Assembly: GCA_021432635.1 (NCBI GenBank)
Contig: MU270087.1
Span: forward strand, 62,001 to 126,000
Direction: 5' to 3'
DNA length: 64,000 nt
Source of the DNA: Thozetella sp. PMI_491
Taxonomy: Eukaryota > Ascomycota > Sordariomycetes > Chaetosphaeriales > Chaetosphaeriaceae
The notes under the pieces are model-generated. The model saw only the letters and a list, made by a program, of their open reading frames with translations, was not told the DNA's origin and did no database searches. Every line of letters begins with the position of its first letter. Position 1 is the first letter of the stretch. A program made the translations under genes and the position numbers. Of the stretch, positions 22,099 through 31,902 are shown one piece after another.

Positions 22099-23544
22099 TG
22101 ATCACCCGTCGCTGGTACGACCCAGCGCTGGCCGGTAGACTTAGTGGGACGCAATTGCCTTTTATGGGTTTCCTAAGACAAGGGGGGGGAATCGATCTAG
22201 CCACCCCTTAGATCTGACGACCTCGCGTTTGGAGGAATGGACAACCTCCGAGGCCTTTTAGATTGCGGCTTCCGTAGCCTTTGACACTGCCCCATTACGA
22301 GGCCTTTCCCTTGGCTACAGCAAAAACCCTAACCCTGTGCGCGCTGCGCCACAGGCCAGTGTAATCGTCGTATGCTATCCGGAGCCTTCACCGACGGACC
22401 GGGTTAGGCTCTGCCTCGTGTCGATTGATTGCCACTGCCTCAGGTGAGCTCTTTTGTGATACAATAGGGGCGCAATATGCTTTGCCAAGCACCCAACCAC
22501 AAGGCTTTGTCAGGGGGGAGTGGGTTGTCGAGTCGCTTATCCGGCTGCGAACCCCGCCGCGGCGCATGAGGTGGGTACGATACTAGAAAGTTTTAACCAC
22601 CTACCTTGGGTTAGGGGCCATACTGTATTACACTTTTGGTAGCTCGTCTCGCTCCCATGTTCCCAGGTTGCTCGCGGTGGTTTGCTACCGATGGATGGCA
22701 AGTGCGGAACGGAGGCTGCCTAGACTGGAGGCGCGCAGCTGAGAAGCACTTTGGGGGCTAACTATCTACAAAGAGATACTATACGCGAATTGGGGGCCAA
22801 GAGCCCAGAGACATCGTGGGAGAACGGCAGCTCGTCTATGATAAGTTCCAGCTCTATCACAGGCTAGGCCTCAGCAGGGACCAAGTCGAATACTCGATTC
22901 GGCAACCGAGCATCACCGCCGTTCCTAAGCACATCCTCAGACAACTGCATCCCACACGGCTGGGCCTCAGGGCCTGTGCGTGAGCCATATCCCGTTCGGC
23001 AAGCCGGTCGGAGCGGTTGAGCGGCGAGGAACCCCACCCGGGGCGTGCCACCTTCTTCCGGGGACCTCGGGCCCCGCCAAGCGCTCATCCCCGGTGCCTG
23101 GCAACCATAAACTGCTCCGAAAATTCTCGGAAGCAAAAAGACCTCGTTGCCAAGTACGGGCGAGCCGGATGTCCTAAGCCGGCCTCCTCCTTCACTAACA
23201 ATGCCGCTCGTAGCTCCTCGTATCACGCAAGTTCATATTTCTCCACAGTTAGGTAGCTTCCCCCCCCCGCCGCCCCACCGGCCCGTCACAGCTCACGATG
23301 CATGCCCCGCAGAGACGGATGCGGTCCCGATCCCGCAACTCAGAGCTTACTCCGGACAGCCTCGAAAGACCGCACGAGTGAAGCTAAATTGCCTCTTTGG
23401 TAGCATTCCTAAGCTTACTCTTCTCCTAGCTACTAACCCGGTGGTCTCTGCTCACCCTTTTCTATCCACCTTTGCTCACGATTGCTTCCCCCACGTAGGC
23501 TAGGTTCGGCTCCTGGTCCTCGACGAAGACCGGAAGCGCAAACG
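22099..23544. other. Divergent promoter region between regulator and FAH fusion
   Basis: A 1.45-kb gap shared by two divergent genes. I find no convincing ORF. The last 100 bp before 23545 are pyrimidine-rich, as in a strong fungal leader. Two telomere-like hexamers near 22325 are too short to matter. Confidence 0.4.
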
Positions 23545-25430
23545 ATGGCTGCTCCAAGACTTACTAACTACGCTGCCTTTATCCACCCGGAGACGGGCTC
23601 GACAAGAATAGGACATCTCGATGCGGGGAATGGCACCATCCAGCCGCTGAGCTTTGTGGGGGGGACGCCCGTCGAGGATCTCTACCAAGTGATCGAGGCA
23701 GGCGCATCCCAGATCGTCGCATCCGAGTCACCTCTCCCTGTAGGTTCTGTTCGGATCCTCGCGCCCATCTCGGGCCGGGACGTACTGGCTGTGGGCAAGA
23801 ACTATATGGAGCATGCCAAGGAGTTCAACGCGTCGGGCTACGACAGCTCGGACAAAGTCGACCGGCCCAGTCATCCCGTCATCTTCACCAAGCGGGCGAC
23901 TTCCATCATCGCTAACGGGGAGGACATGTTTCTCCACCCAGAATTCTCAAAGAGCGTGGACTACGAGGGCGAGATCGGGGTGATATTGGGCAAGCCCGGG
24001 TTCCGGATTCCCAAGGAGAAGGCCTGGGAGTACGTTTGGGGTTACACCATTATTAACGATGTAACCGCCCGAGAGAGGCAGAGGGATCACAAGCAATTCT
24101 ATATCGGCAAGTCTGCAGACACCTTCTGCCCTATGGTAGGTTCTGGGAGGATAGACTCACATTGCGGGCGGTTGTAGACGTCTGACTGTTTGATAGGGCC
24201 CGGTAGCCGTTCCCAAGGAAGACCTGCCATCAACTCTCCGAGTCCAGACGCATGTCAATGGAGAGCTTCGCCAGGACGCAACCACGGATGACCTCATTTT
24301 CGACATCCCTACGCTCGTAGCCACCCTTTCAGAGGGTCAGACTCTTCAGCCGGGCGATGTGATCGCTACCGGCACTGTACGTGCCCCCGTCCTACCCTCG
24401 TCCTATGTGCGGCTTATGTACACCATACTAAATCAGCGTCTAGCCCGCCGGTGTGGGAATTGGCCGCACGCCACCCATCTTCCTCAAGGATGGGGACGAA
24501 ATTACGGTCAGTATCCCAGGCATCGGCACTCTGCGCAACAAAGTTTCCACGACCAATGCTGCTTCCGCCCGCATCGCCAGCCACTCGGTCCTGAACTTGA
24601 CCAATGCAACACGCTCCGTGGGTGCCAGCGCAGGTCTTACCGTCATTAACAACAAGCCGCTCAACTACCGACGCCTTGGCTCGGGAGGCCGTGATATTGT
24701 ATTTGTGCATGGACTTGGAGGCTCCAGCGAGGTCTACACCCCTCTAGTCTCGGCACTTAGCCTCGACAGTGCGGCGACTTTGCACTTGTATGACTTTGAA
24801 GGTCATGGTCTGAGCCCCACGCATCCACTCAGTGCCCTGAGTGTCGAGTCACTGGCTGGTGATCTTGCCGGCGTATTCGCGCATGCGGGCATCTCGGCCT
24901 CGAACCCAGCCACCCTGGTTGGTCACTCGCTCGGCTCGCTTGTCGCTATCCGCTTCGCACTCGACAACCCGGGTCTGGTCAAGAAGCTCCTCCTGCTTGG
25001 GCCTCCTCCCTCGCCCCTCCCAGAGGCTGCTAGCCAGGCTTCCTTCGCACGCGCCGCGCTGGTCCGGACCAAGGGCATGGCCGCTGTAGTCGATACGGTC
25101 GTCGAGGCTGGCACTTCAGATCATTCCAAGAAGACGAACCCAGTCGGCATCACGGCCGTGCGCATGAGCGTGCTAGGTCAGGATCCCGAGTCGTATGCAA
25201 AGGCATGCATGGCCCTGGCCAAGGCGACGACCGAGCTCAAAGTGGAAGGGATCCAGGCCGAGACCCTGATCGTGACAGGCTCGGAAGACAAGGTGTCGCC
25301 CCCGGCGCTGGTAAAAGAGTATGCAGCACGGATCAGCGGAGCGAAGAGCGTCGTGTTGCAAAACGTCGGCCACTGGCTCACCCTCGAGGATGTGAATGGT
25401 GTTGCAGACAGCGTGAAGGGCTTCTTGTAA
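23545..25430 (+). CDS. Fumarylacetoacetate-hydrolase-like domain fused to alpha/beta hydrolase (585 aa, three exons)
   Basis: Exons are 23545-24135, 24197-24376 and 24444-25430. Joins give FCPM|GPVAVPKED and IATGT|PAGVGIGRT. Residues 1 to about 290 are an FAH-family domain: VGKNYMEHAKEF, HPVIFTKRATSII, the metal ligands in VDYEGEIGVILGK, GYTIINDVTARERQ, PGDVIATGTPAGVGIG, and the closing IFLKDGDEITVSIPGIGTL. Without a stop the frame runs into an alpha/beta hydrolase (about 320-585): IVFVHGLGGSSE (oxyanion loop), nucleophile elbow VGHSLGS, acid in TGSEDKVSPP, and the catalytic His in VGHWLTLE. All three triad residues are present. FAH enzymes cleave or hydrate beta-diketo acids of aromatic breakdown; the second half resembles 3-oxoadipate enol-lactone hydrolases. 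It is plausibly a two-step ring-cleavage-product enzyme. The third exon spans the domain border, so the fusion is not an artefact of joining exons. Confidence 0.9.
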
Positions 25431-27095
25431 TGTATTCGCGCCGCGAGCAGAAGATATCGGCAGATTTGACGGCAGTCTTAGCCCGCACTTCTCACTCTCG
25501 TTCTTCATCGGCCAATCCTCCACGCTCAGAGGCAAGAACCTGGGCCGAATTTTAAGTGTGTTCCAGAAGCTTTTCTTACGTCACGCAGAATCAATAGAGA
25601 GCTTGAAGAAAATAGACCAATCCTGCTCGGAGGCTCCAACTAAGCTTCCTTGGCGTGGCTATCAGCTCCACTTGCCAGACTTGTAGGCGAGCAGGGGGGT
25701 CTGGAGGTAGATGAAGCTAGCCTACGGAGTAGAGCCCAGGCGAAAGAATCACCTAAGAATTCCACAATCATTCTATCGATTGGTTCTCGCAGCATCTACA
25801 GATGTAGATGGTCCTCTTTGGAGAGTGACATCTCCATTGTGATAAGGAACATACTAAGGCCATCTGGTACCACGATGGCTGTTGGCTCGAAGGCTCGTAC
25901 AACACGTAAATTCCCAGCTGCTGGTTCGAGGAGAATGCCCGCCTATTTCGAAGGCCAAACTGTTCGCAAACCGTCTTGTTGACATTTGACCAAGGACCCA
26001 GGGATAGGTATTTCTGTACTCTAGGCTTCGTGTACTGAGTGTGATTATGTAATTATAAGAGATGGCATGAGGGGGAGACCGCGGCCTGCGCTGGCAGTTT
26101 GTCTTGCCGCTCTATAATTCTGGACATTCAATATTATGAAAGTGGCATCCACAATGACTTTAGTTCATTATATTGGGAAGCGCCCTCTCATCTAAGTCGG
26201 AGGAAAATTTCTTGGACAGAAGTGTGTTCGCTTAAATTATGTGTCCAGGCGCGGGGGTATCACGCGTCATTCTGTTTATCAAGAGGGAGTGCCCTTTAAC
26301 GACAAGATGGACGCGGAATATTCATGCCGCGATGAGCGAGAATGTAAGTTAGACCCCAGCCCCCGAGGGTCGGACAAGTTTACTCGGAATCATTTTACTT
26401 CATACTTTAACCACAATGCAAGGAGAGGTGAGCGTGTCTCATAGACAGGGTGTATACATCGAGGTGGGGGCTGGACGGCAGGGGCCGCAGACAACACCCA
26501 CCCAGCGGCAGCTTGCAGCAAGGAGGCGGATATTGGGCTCGTTCGGCCTTCCCCCGCTCACTGCAAGCATATTTCACTCCTGTGAATGAAGTATGATCAA
26601 ACGATCCACGGATGCAGGTTGGCTACCCGCTGCGAATCCAAAGCTGGCGATTGGAAATAGGCTATGCTCTAATGTTGGGGGCCGCATACCACAATATGAC
26701 AGGCAGGCTGTCGACGCTCACCTATCCCCTAGCATCACCACCCACCCTCATGTCCTTAGCTTACCCCGCATCCGCCCTCCACACCACGCTAGGAATATAC
26801 GAACGAGCCTGTCAAGGGGTATGCCCGAAACCCACCCTCCCTTGCATCCCATAGGACGAGACTTTGTTCACTTATAAGAGGTGGGGGTCGTAGCGTTGAG
26901 CACACTCGATACCTGATCCCCTTCGCACCTTTCCTGGAAACCTCCTCGCGTCTATACACCAAGGACTCCCTCTCTTGGAAACATCACTACAGCTCGCCCG
27001 TAAGCCGATGGTACACAGGGGAGCAGCTGTGTAAGTCCTCCAACTTCGTTCAGCTCATATAACAGAACGCTCCTCCTACCGTCTCAACTTCTTCC
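25431..27095. other. Intergenic region before the amidohydrolase
   Basis: A 1.66-kb gap, AT-rich at 26000-26300. No supportable gene is seen. A possible TATA box lies near its right end. Confidence 0.35.
26873..26878 (+). promoter_or_regulatory. Possible TATA box of the amidohydrolase gene
   Basis: TATAAG lies 223 bp before the ATG at 27096, in otherwise G/C-rich surroundings. The distance would imply a leader of about 190 bases. The evidence is positional only. Confidence 0.3.
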
Positions 27096-28954
27096 ATGGC
27101 TCCAGAGAAGCCTGTCAACATCACCTCTTGGCCGGCCTACAGCTTGGACAACCCGGAGGCCAACGCTGAGAAACCATATGATGGGTTCCCGCGCAATGTC
27201 GCATACCTAAAGAACCTCAAATTAGACCCCAGCCTCCAGCCGAAGGAATACGAGATAGCCGGGACACACCCGCAATCCAAAATTCTTTTCGCAAATGTCA
27301 AGATTCTAGACTCCACAGGCCGGGAGCCCTACGAGGGGAAAGTCCTAGTCGAAGGTGAGTTAATGCGAGGCGTCCGAGCCCCTCTGTTCACGAGTCTCAT
27401 ATGCATCTAGGTGAACGCATCACCGCCGTAGGAGAAGTCCCCAACGCCGAGGAGCTGGAGAAAGACCCCAAGGTCCGGGTGTTCAACGGGAAGGGTCGGA
27501 CATTGATGTCCGGCCTTGGCGACGGCCACACACACTTCACCTGGAACGGTGGCGACCTAACAAGGTTGGGCGAACTTGACGTGGAGGAACACGTCCTCCT
27601 GACGGCAAAGAGTGCCAAGTGCTTCCTCGATTCGGGCTATACAATGTACATCCTCCAGCTGTTCGGGGTGTGAACTCAGGAATTCCGTGTAAGGTTGCTG
27701 ACCGGACGGAAAGGTGCTTCGGCGCGGCATCTGCGAAGGACCGCCTCGACGCCGTCATACGCGATTCCATTAACGCCGGAGACATTCCCGGGCCACGATA
27801 CTTGGCAAATGCGAAGGAGATTGCGAAACCTGAGGGTGAATTAGTTCCAGGCATCACGGCGTATGCAAGTGGGCCCGATGGTAAACGATCATAACCTCTA
27901 CTCTACCACGAAAAGCCCCGCCGTGCTTAGTCGGGCCCAACGGAGCTGACCAAATATAGAAATGAGGGCTACGGTTCGACGCCACATCGAGGAGATTGGC
28001 GCAGACAACATCAAGCTCAGCATGTCGGGAGAGGAAATCACCGAAATTCGCTCTGCTCAAGATTGCTACTTCACTGACGAGGAGACCGCAGCATGCACAG
28101 AGGAAGCTCATAGGCTTAAGAAGCGGGTATGTGCCCACGCAAGAGCTCGGGATTCGGTGATTATGTGTATAAAGCATGACGTCGACGTCATCTTCCATGG
28201 CTCGTATATTGACGATGAAGGTACGCCCTCTCCGCATGTGATAAACTCTACCTATCCTTGGTGAGCCGATTGCTAATAAGCGAGACGATAGGGATGAAGA
28301 TGCTTGAAGAAAAGAAGGACAAGCACTTCGTTGTACCGGCTATCAACTGGCTATGGGCTACACTTTACGAGGCCGACGCTTTCGGTTACAGCCAGTCAAC
28401 GGCCGAGAGCGTGGGATACAAGCGGGAACTGGAGGTCGCAGTGGCCGGTCTCCGAGAGATGCACAGACGAGGAATCGTTGTGCTGCCCGGAGGGTGAGGG
28501 AATCTCTACTTTTGCCCGTCCGCCTCAGCTTCCGGAGCCCTAGACTGACACTTTGCGCAGAGACTACGGGTTTGCCTGGACACCGCATGGCACCTACGCC
28601 CGCGACCTGGAACACTTCGTCAAGCTCCTGGGCTTCACACCTCACGAGAGCATCATCGCTGCTACGGCCGGCGTCGCCTCGCTACTGATGCGTGAACATG
28701 AGTTGGGCAAGATCGCCCCTGGGTACTACGCCGACCTCCTCCTGGTCGACGGCGATCCGTTGAAGGACATTAGCCTCTTGCAAGACCATGACAAGTTGAA
28801 CATCATCGTCATCAACGGGCGGGTGCACAAGGCAGGGAGGAGGGAGTACATTCGGGATGTGACCAGTGGCGGCCTCGCAGTGGGAGCTGCGGCGACCCAG
28901 CAACTCGAGCTCGAATTCCCGGAGATCAAGGCGCCTATGCAGAAGGCTTTCTAG
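27096..28954 (+). CDS. Amidohydrolase-superfamily metal hydrolase (505 aa, six exons)
   Basis: Exons are 27096-27354, 27411-27645, 27714-27880, 27960-28220, 28292-28493 and 28561-28954; the total is in frame throughout. The layout is that of imidazolonepropionase/prolidase-like amidohydrolases (COG1228). A beta-sandwich N-terminus (ILFANVKILDSTG) precedes LMSGLGDGHTHF with the HxH metal pair. A Lys in GADNIKLSMSG is the likely carboxylated metal bridge. Metal-ligand His residues sit in VCAHARARD and VIFHGSYID. The last barrel strand reads GIVVLPGGDYGFAWTPHG, with the catalytic Asp. The C-terminus returns to the sandwich (GYYADLLLVDGDPLKDI). Relatives hydrolyse amides, lactones or dipeptide-like bonds, including ochratoxin-type amidases; the substrate here is unknown. 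No signal peptide is seen, so it is probably cytosolic. It lies downstream of the FAH fusion on the same strand. Confidence 0.88.
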
Positions 28955-29147
28955 GTGTTCGATTTGGTGATAGTGCGAGGGAGGCTGACCCGTCGAATGT
29001 ATCTAGTGCTGTCGCAATACACTCCGCGCTGTGACTGCATATTACCTGTTCAAAGGGTAATAGAAGCACCTGAACCTCAAGAGATTGCAGTATTAAAAAT
29101 GATAGGATAAACAGGTGTGGGTGGATATATCAAAACTTGCTCTGTTT

Positions 29148-30206
29148 CTATGCAGCATCTTCTTTCAAAATCTCCCCAAGTTCGTCACGAAATGACCGCT
29201 CCCAGTCCGCTCTTGTCCGTGTCGGTGTCCATCCCAATTGTCTTCCGATCTCTGCGGTCGTCCTCGCATTGCTTGCGAAGCCGAGTTCGCACAGTCGCTC
29301 GTCCCCGCCCACCCACTTTTTGGCGGCTTCTTCCAAGGTAATGCTTCTTGTGTCCGCGCTTTCAAACCTCCCGAGTTCCACCCCTGCCTTGGCAATACCC
29401 TCTGCCACTTCCTTCCATGTAAACCTCCCCGTACCACTGAACATAATTCCTTGTTCTCCTACAGGAACGACTCTCCTGTCTTCGACCCAGTCCAGCAGAA
29501 CAATCTCGTACAGTAGAGCAAGGTCGAGAATATGCACAAAATCCCACGTACCGTGACCATCGCCCACAAACTCAGCTCTTCCTTCTTGAAGGGCCCCTCT
29601 CATCTGGCGTGGATATTGGATGGTTAATCGGTTGAATTTTCCAGATCCGAGGCCGTAAATTGTTGGGCTCATTATGATCGTCGTTGGCACATTTTGTACC
29701 TTCCCCGTCTCTACAACGACAAGGTCGGTAGTGCGCTGGGCATATTTCTCCTCTGCCTCTCGCTCCTTCATATAATTATAGATGTCTTGATCCTTATCGC
29801 TGAAGATTCGGGATTCCACGAAAGTCCCAGTGATGGGGCAATCGGCAAGATTTGACGTGCCGGACGTATGAATGTAATAAACTTCTGCATTTGGATTCTG
29901 TCTCTTGCGCTCTCCGAGGCCTTCAATCAAAGCCTTGGCGCTCGGTGTGTGATAGCCCGACGCAGCGTGGATCACAATGTCGTTCTCGGAGGCTGCGGCG
30001 GTGATGGCTGCAGAGTCATCGAGATCTTGGATCGTGTAGACTTGAAGGTTTGACGAAGCGTAATGGTGCGCCCGGTTATCGTTGCGAGTGAGCACAGAAA
30101 TCTCCAGGCTTCTGGTTGCCTCTTTGTTGGATGATAGTAGATGAGAAAGGATAGATCCACCGATGAAACCGGTCGCACCTGTGATGAGCACTCTCGTTGG
30201 CGCCAT
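29148..30206 (-). CDS. NAD(P)-dependent epimerase/dehydratase family protein (352 aa, single exon)
   Basis: Starts at ATG 30206 (MAPTRVLITGATGFIGGSIL). The frame upstream contains only non-ATG codons. The N-terminal Rossmann motif is GATGFIGG, and IVIHAASGYHTP is the usual second NAD-contacting segment. The canonical YxxxK is replaced by a region around DIYNYMKEREAEEKYAQ, so the catalytic Tyr/Lys pair is uncertain. IIMSPTIYGLGSG and VGDGHGTWDFVHILDLALLYEIV are typical of the extended-SDR/NmrA-like proteins common in fungi. It is cytosolic by the lack of a signal or membrane segment. It converges on the amidohydrolase with 193 bp between the stops and may be the right border of the cluster. 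Without introns and with a weak catalytic signature it could be a redox sensor rather than an enzyme. Confidence 0.85.
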   Translation of the reverse strand: MAPTRVLITGATGFIGGSILSHLLSSNKEATRSLEISVLTRNDNRAHHYASSNLQVYTIQDLDDSAAITAAASENDIVIHAASGYHTPSAKALIEGLGERKRQNPNAEVYYIHTSGTSNLADCPITGTFVESRIFSDKDQDIYNYMKEREAEEKYAQRTTDLVVVETGKVQNVPTTIIMSPTIYGLGSGKFNRLTIQYPRQMRGALQEGRAEFVGDGHGTWDFVHILDLALLYEIVLLDWVEDRRVVPVGEQGIMFSGTGRFTWKEVAEGIAKAGVELGRFESADTRSITLEEAAKKWVGGDERLCELGFASNARTTAEIGRQLGWTPTRTRADWERSFRDELGEILKEDAA

Positions 30207-31902
30207 AACTGTGAGAACTTGTACTTGAAGCTTTCTGGGAGAGGAAAACCGTGACTTGTGGCAAAGACGATGCTGCAATGTCACCACCTATATATCTATA
30301 CTATCTGTCCTGTTTAAATTCGGGGTCCACGATCCGCATAAGCTATAAGAAGCATAAGTCCTAGTCTGCTGTCGGAGTTTAGGATGCGGGTACTTACACA
30401 GTGGGTCAACCTGCTGCTGAAGAGCGTATATCCTCGTCCGGCGTCGGCGTTTGCAATTACACAATTATATAACTCGGCCTTTACATTAAATCCGTGCCTA
30501 TTCTAACGACTAGATGCTAAGAAGCGGGGATTTGTTACACAACTCGTTTCGTCGATTGAGGCTCCCATCAAGGGGGAAATCCTCGAGTTGGCTTTCTTCT
30601 AAGCGAGGGCTTCGAGCTGGCGAAGCAAACAAAAGTATGACGGCTTAACAACCCTGTTAACAATTTCGTATATGCTGGCCTCTATATATTTGTGTATATA
30701 TATATAAAAGCACTCACCATGAATTTTTGATCTGGGTGGTGCCAGAGCCTACACGAAATAGTGGCAAGGCGCTAAAGCTCAACGGCTCGGAAACATAGAC
30801 CGTACAGTTACACAATGCGAATATTAATTGAATAGCCATCTAGGCAATGCCGAGAGTAGTGAACTAGCACTATGGGTATACCGCCGATATCCCACGGCAA
30901 GAGTGTTGAAATAAAGTTGCTCTATGATACAAGCTTGAACAGGACCTAAAACATAAGCCTCATTTTGCACATTTTACGCGTGCGTTAATGAATTTAACAA
31001 GCGCTTTCCCAAGCCCTTAGTAACCTCTACTCAAGATTGTTTACTTTAACATCCAACTTAGGATAGGGGGTTCGGTTTACCTATTTTCTGCGTAAACGCT
31101 AAATTGCGGCTTCATGTCGCAATATAGGGTGGGTTATTCCTGTCCAAGAGAGTAGACGCAGGCCGAAATGGGGTCTTGGCATCATAGGGAAGTAAGCGCT
31201 GGTCTAGGAAGCCAAGAAGTGGTGGCGCGTGGCGACAATTGCATCGCATGCCACTATTGGGCGCACCACCTGTGCCTCCAGAATGAGGGACTGGAGTCGT
31301 CGGTGGCGGTATCAACTAGAGGAGTCCTAAGACCTGAGATAAACTTCCCTAGGGGATAGGGCTCCCCCGTGCATCCTTGTCGCATCTGCCGATGCACGTG
31401 TCTCCTTCCCCCTTTGTTAATGCCAAGCACAAAACCCGAGCGCCCCTTGCACGGGCATCTGAGGGTCCCGATACTACCTACCCGGACGGGGCGCCAAGGC
31501 CGAATTACGCGCCAGAGCAGGGTCTTAGGGCTTTGCCTAGCAGTGCCAGCAAACATACTAACAGGTTGGAAGCACCGTACTACCGTCGAGTGCCGGCTAG
31601 CGACATTAATGTCACCCCCCACACCGCCGTTGACCGAGGATGGGACCCTCGAGGCCTGGCAGATCTATGCTTCGGCTGTCAAGGCAGGCCGGGGTGTCCA
31701 CTATTACGAGGTAGGCAAGAGCCCAAGATGCCAAGAGGTAGCGCTGTACATGTTCGCCATTACCACTCCCCTGTATCTTGGCTACGACGCGTGAAGGATC
31801 ATGGCCGATAAAGACCGCGTGCCGCCGGCGCCCAGCTTGCTCCCACGAGCACCGCCAACCTCTTCGATACTTGCGCCCTAGCCTGCTACTGCTAGCGACA
31901 AG
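30207..31902. other. AT-rich intergenic region
   Basis: About 1.7 kb, clearly AT-rich from 30300 to 31130 with a TA microsatellite at 30682-30707. The final 500 bp are G/C-richer and contain frames on both strands (for example 31369-31794) without known homology. I regard this as promoter and non-coding DNA. Confidence 0.35.
30682..30707. repeat. TA-rich microsatellite
   Basis: An interrupted run of TA dinucleotides in an AT-rich spacer. No function is implied. Confidence 0.6.

Noticed and set aside
22320-22336. Telomere-like CCCTAACCCT
   Set aside because: Only about one and a half repeat units; the same holds for GGGTTAGGG near 44594. This is not an interstitial telomere.
25919-25931. GGTTCGAGG resembling a tRNA B box
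   Set aside because: No A box or cloverleaf can be drawn at the right distance; other GGTTCGA hits lie in exons or lack partners.
31369-31811. Overlapping 141- and 144-aa frames before the subtilase
   Set aside because: Two frames of the same strand are equally open and neither has a known motif; this is most likely promoter sequence.
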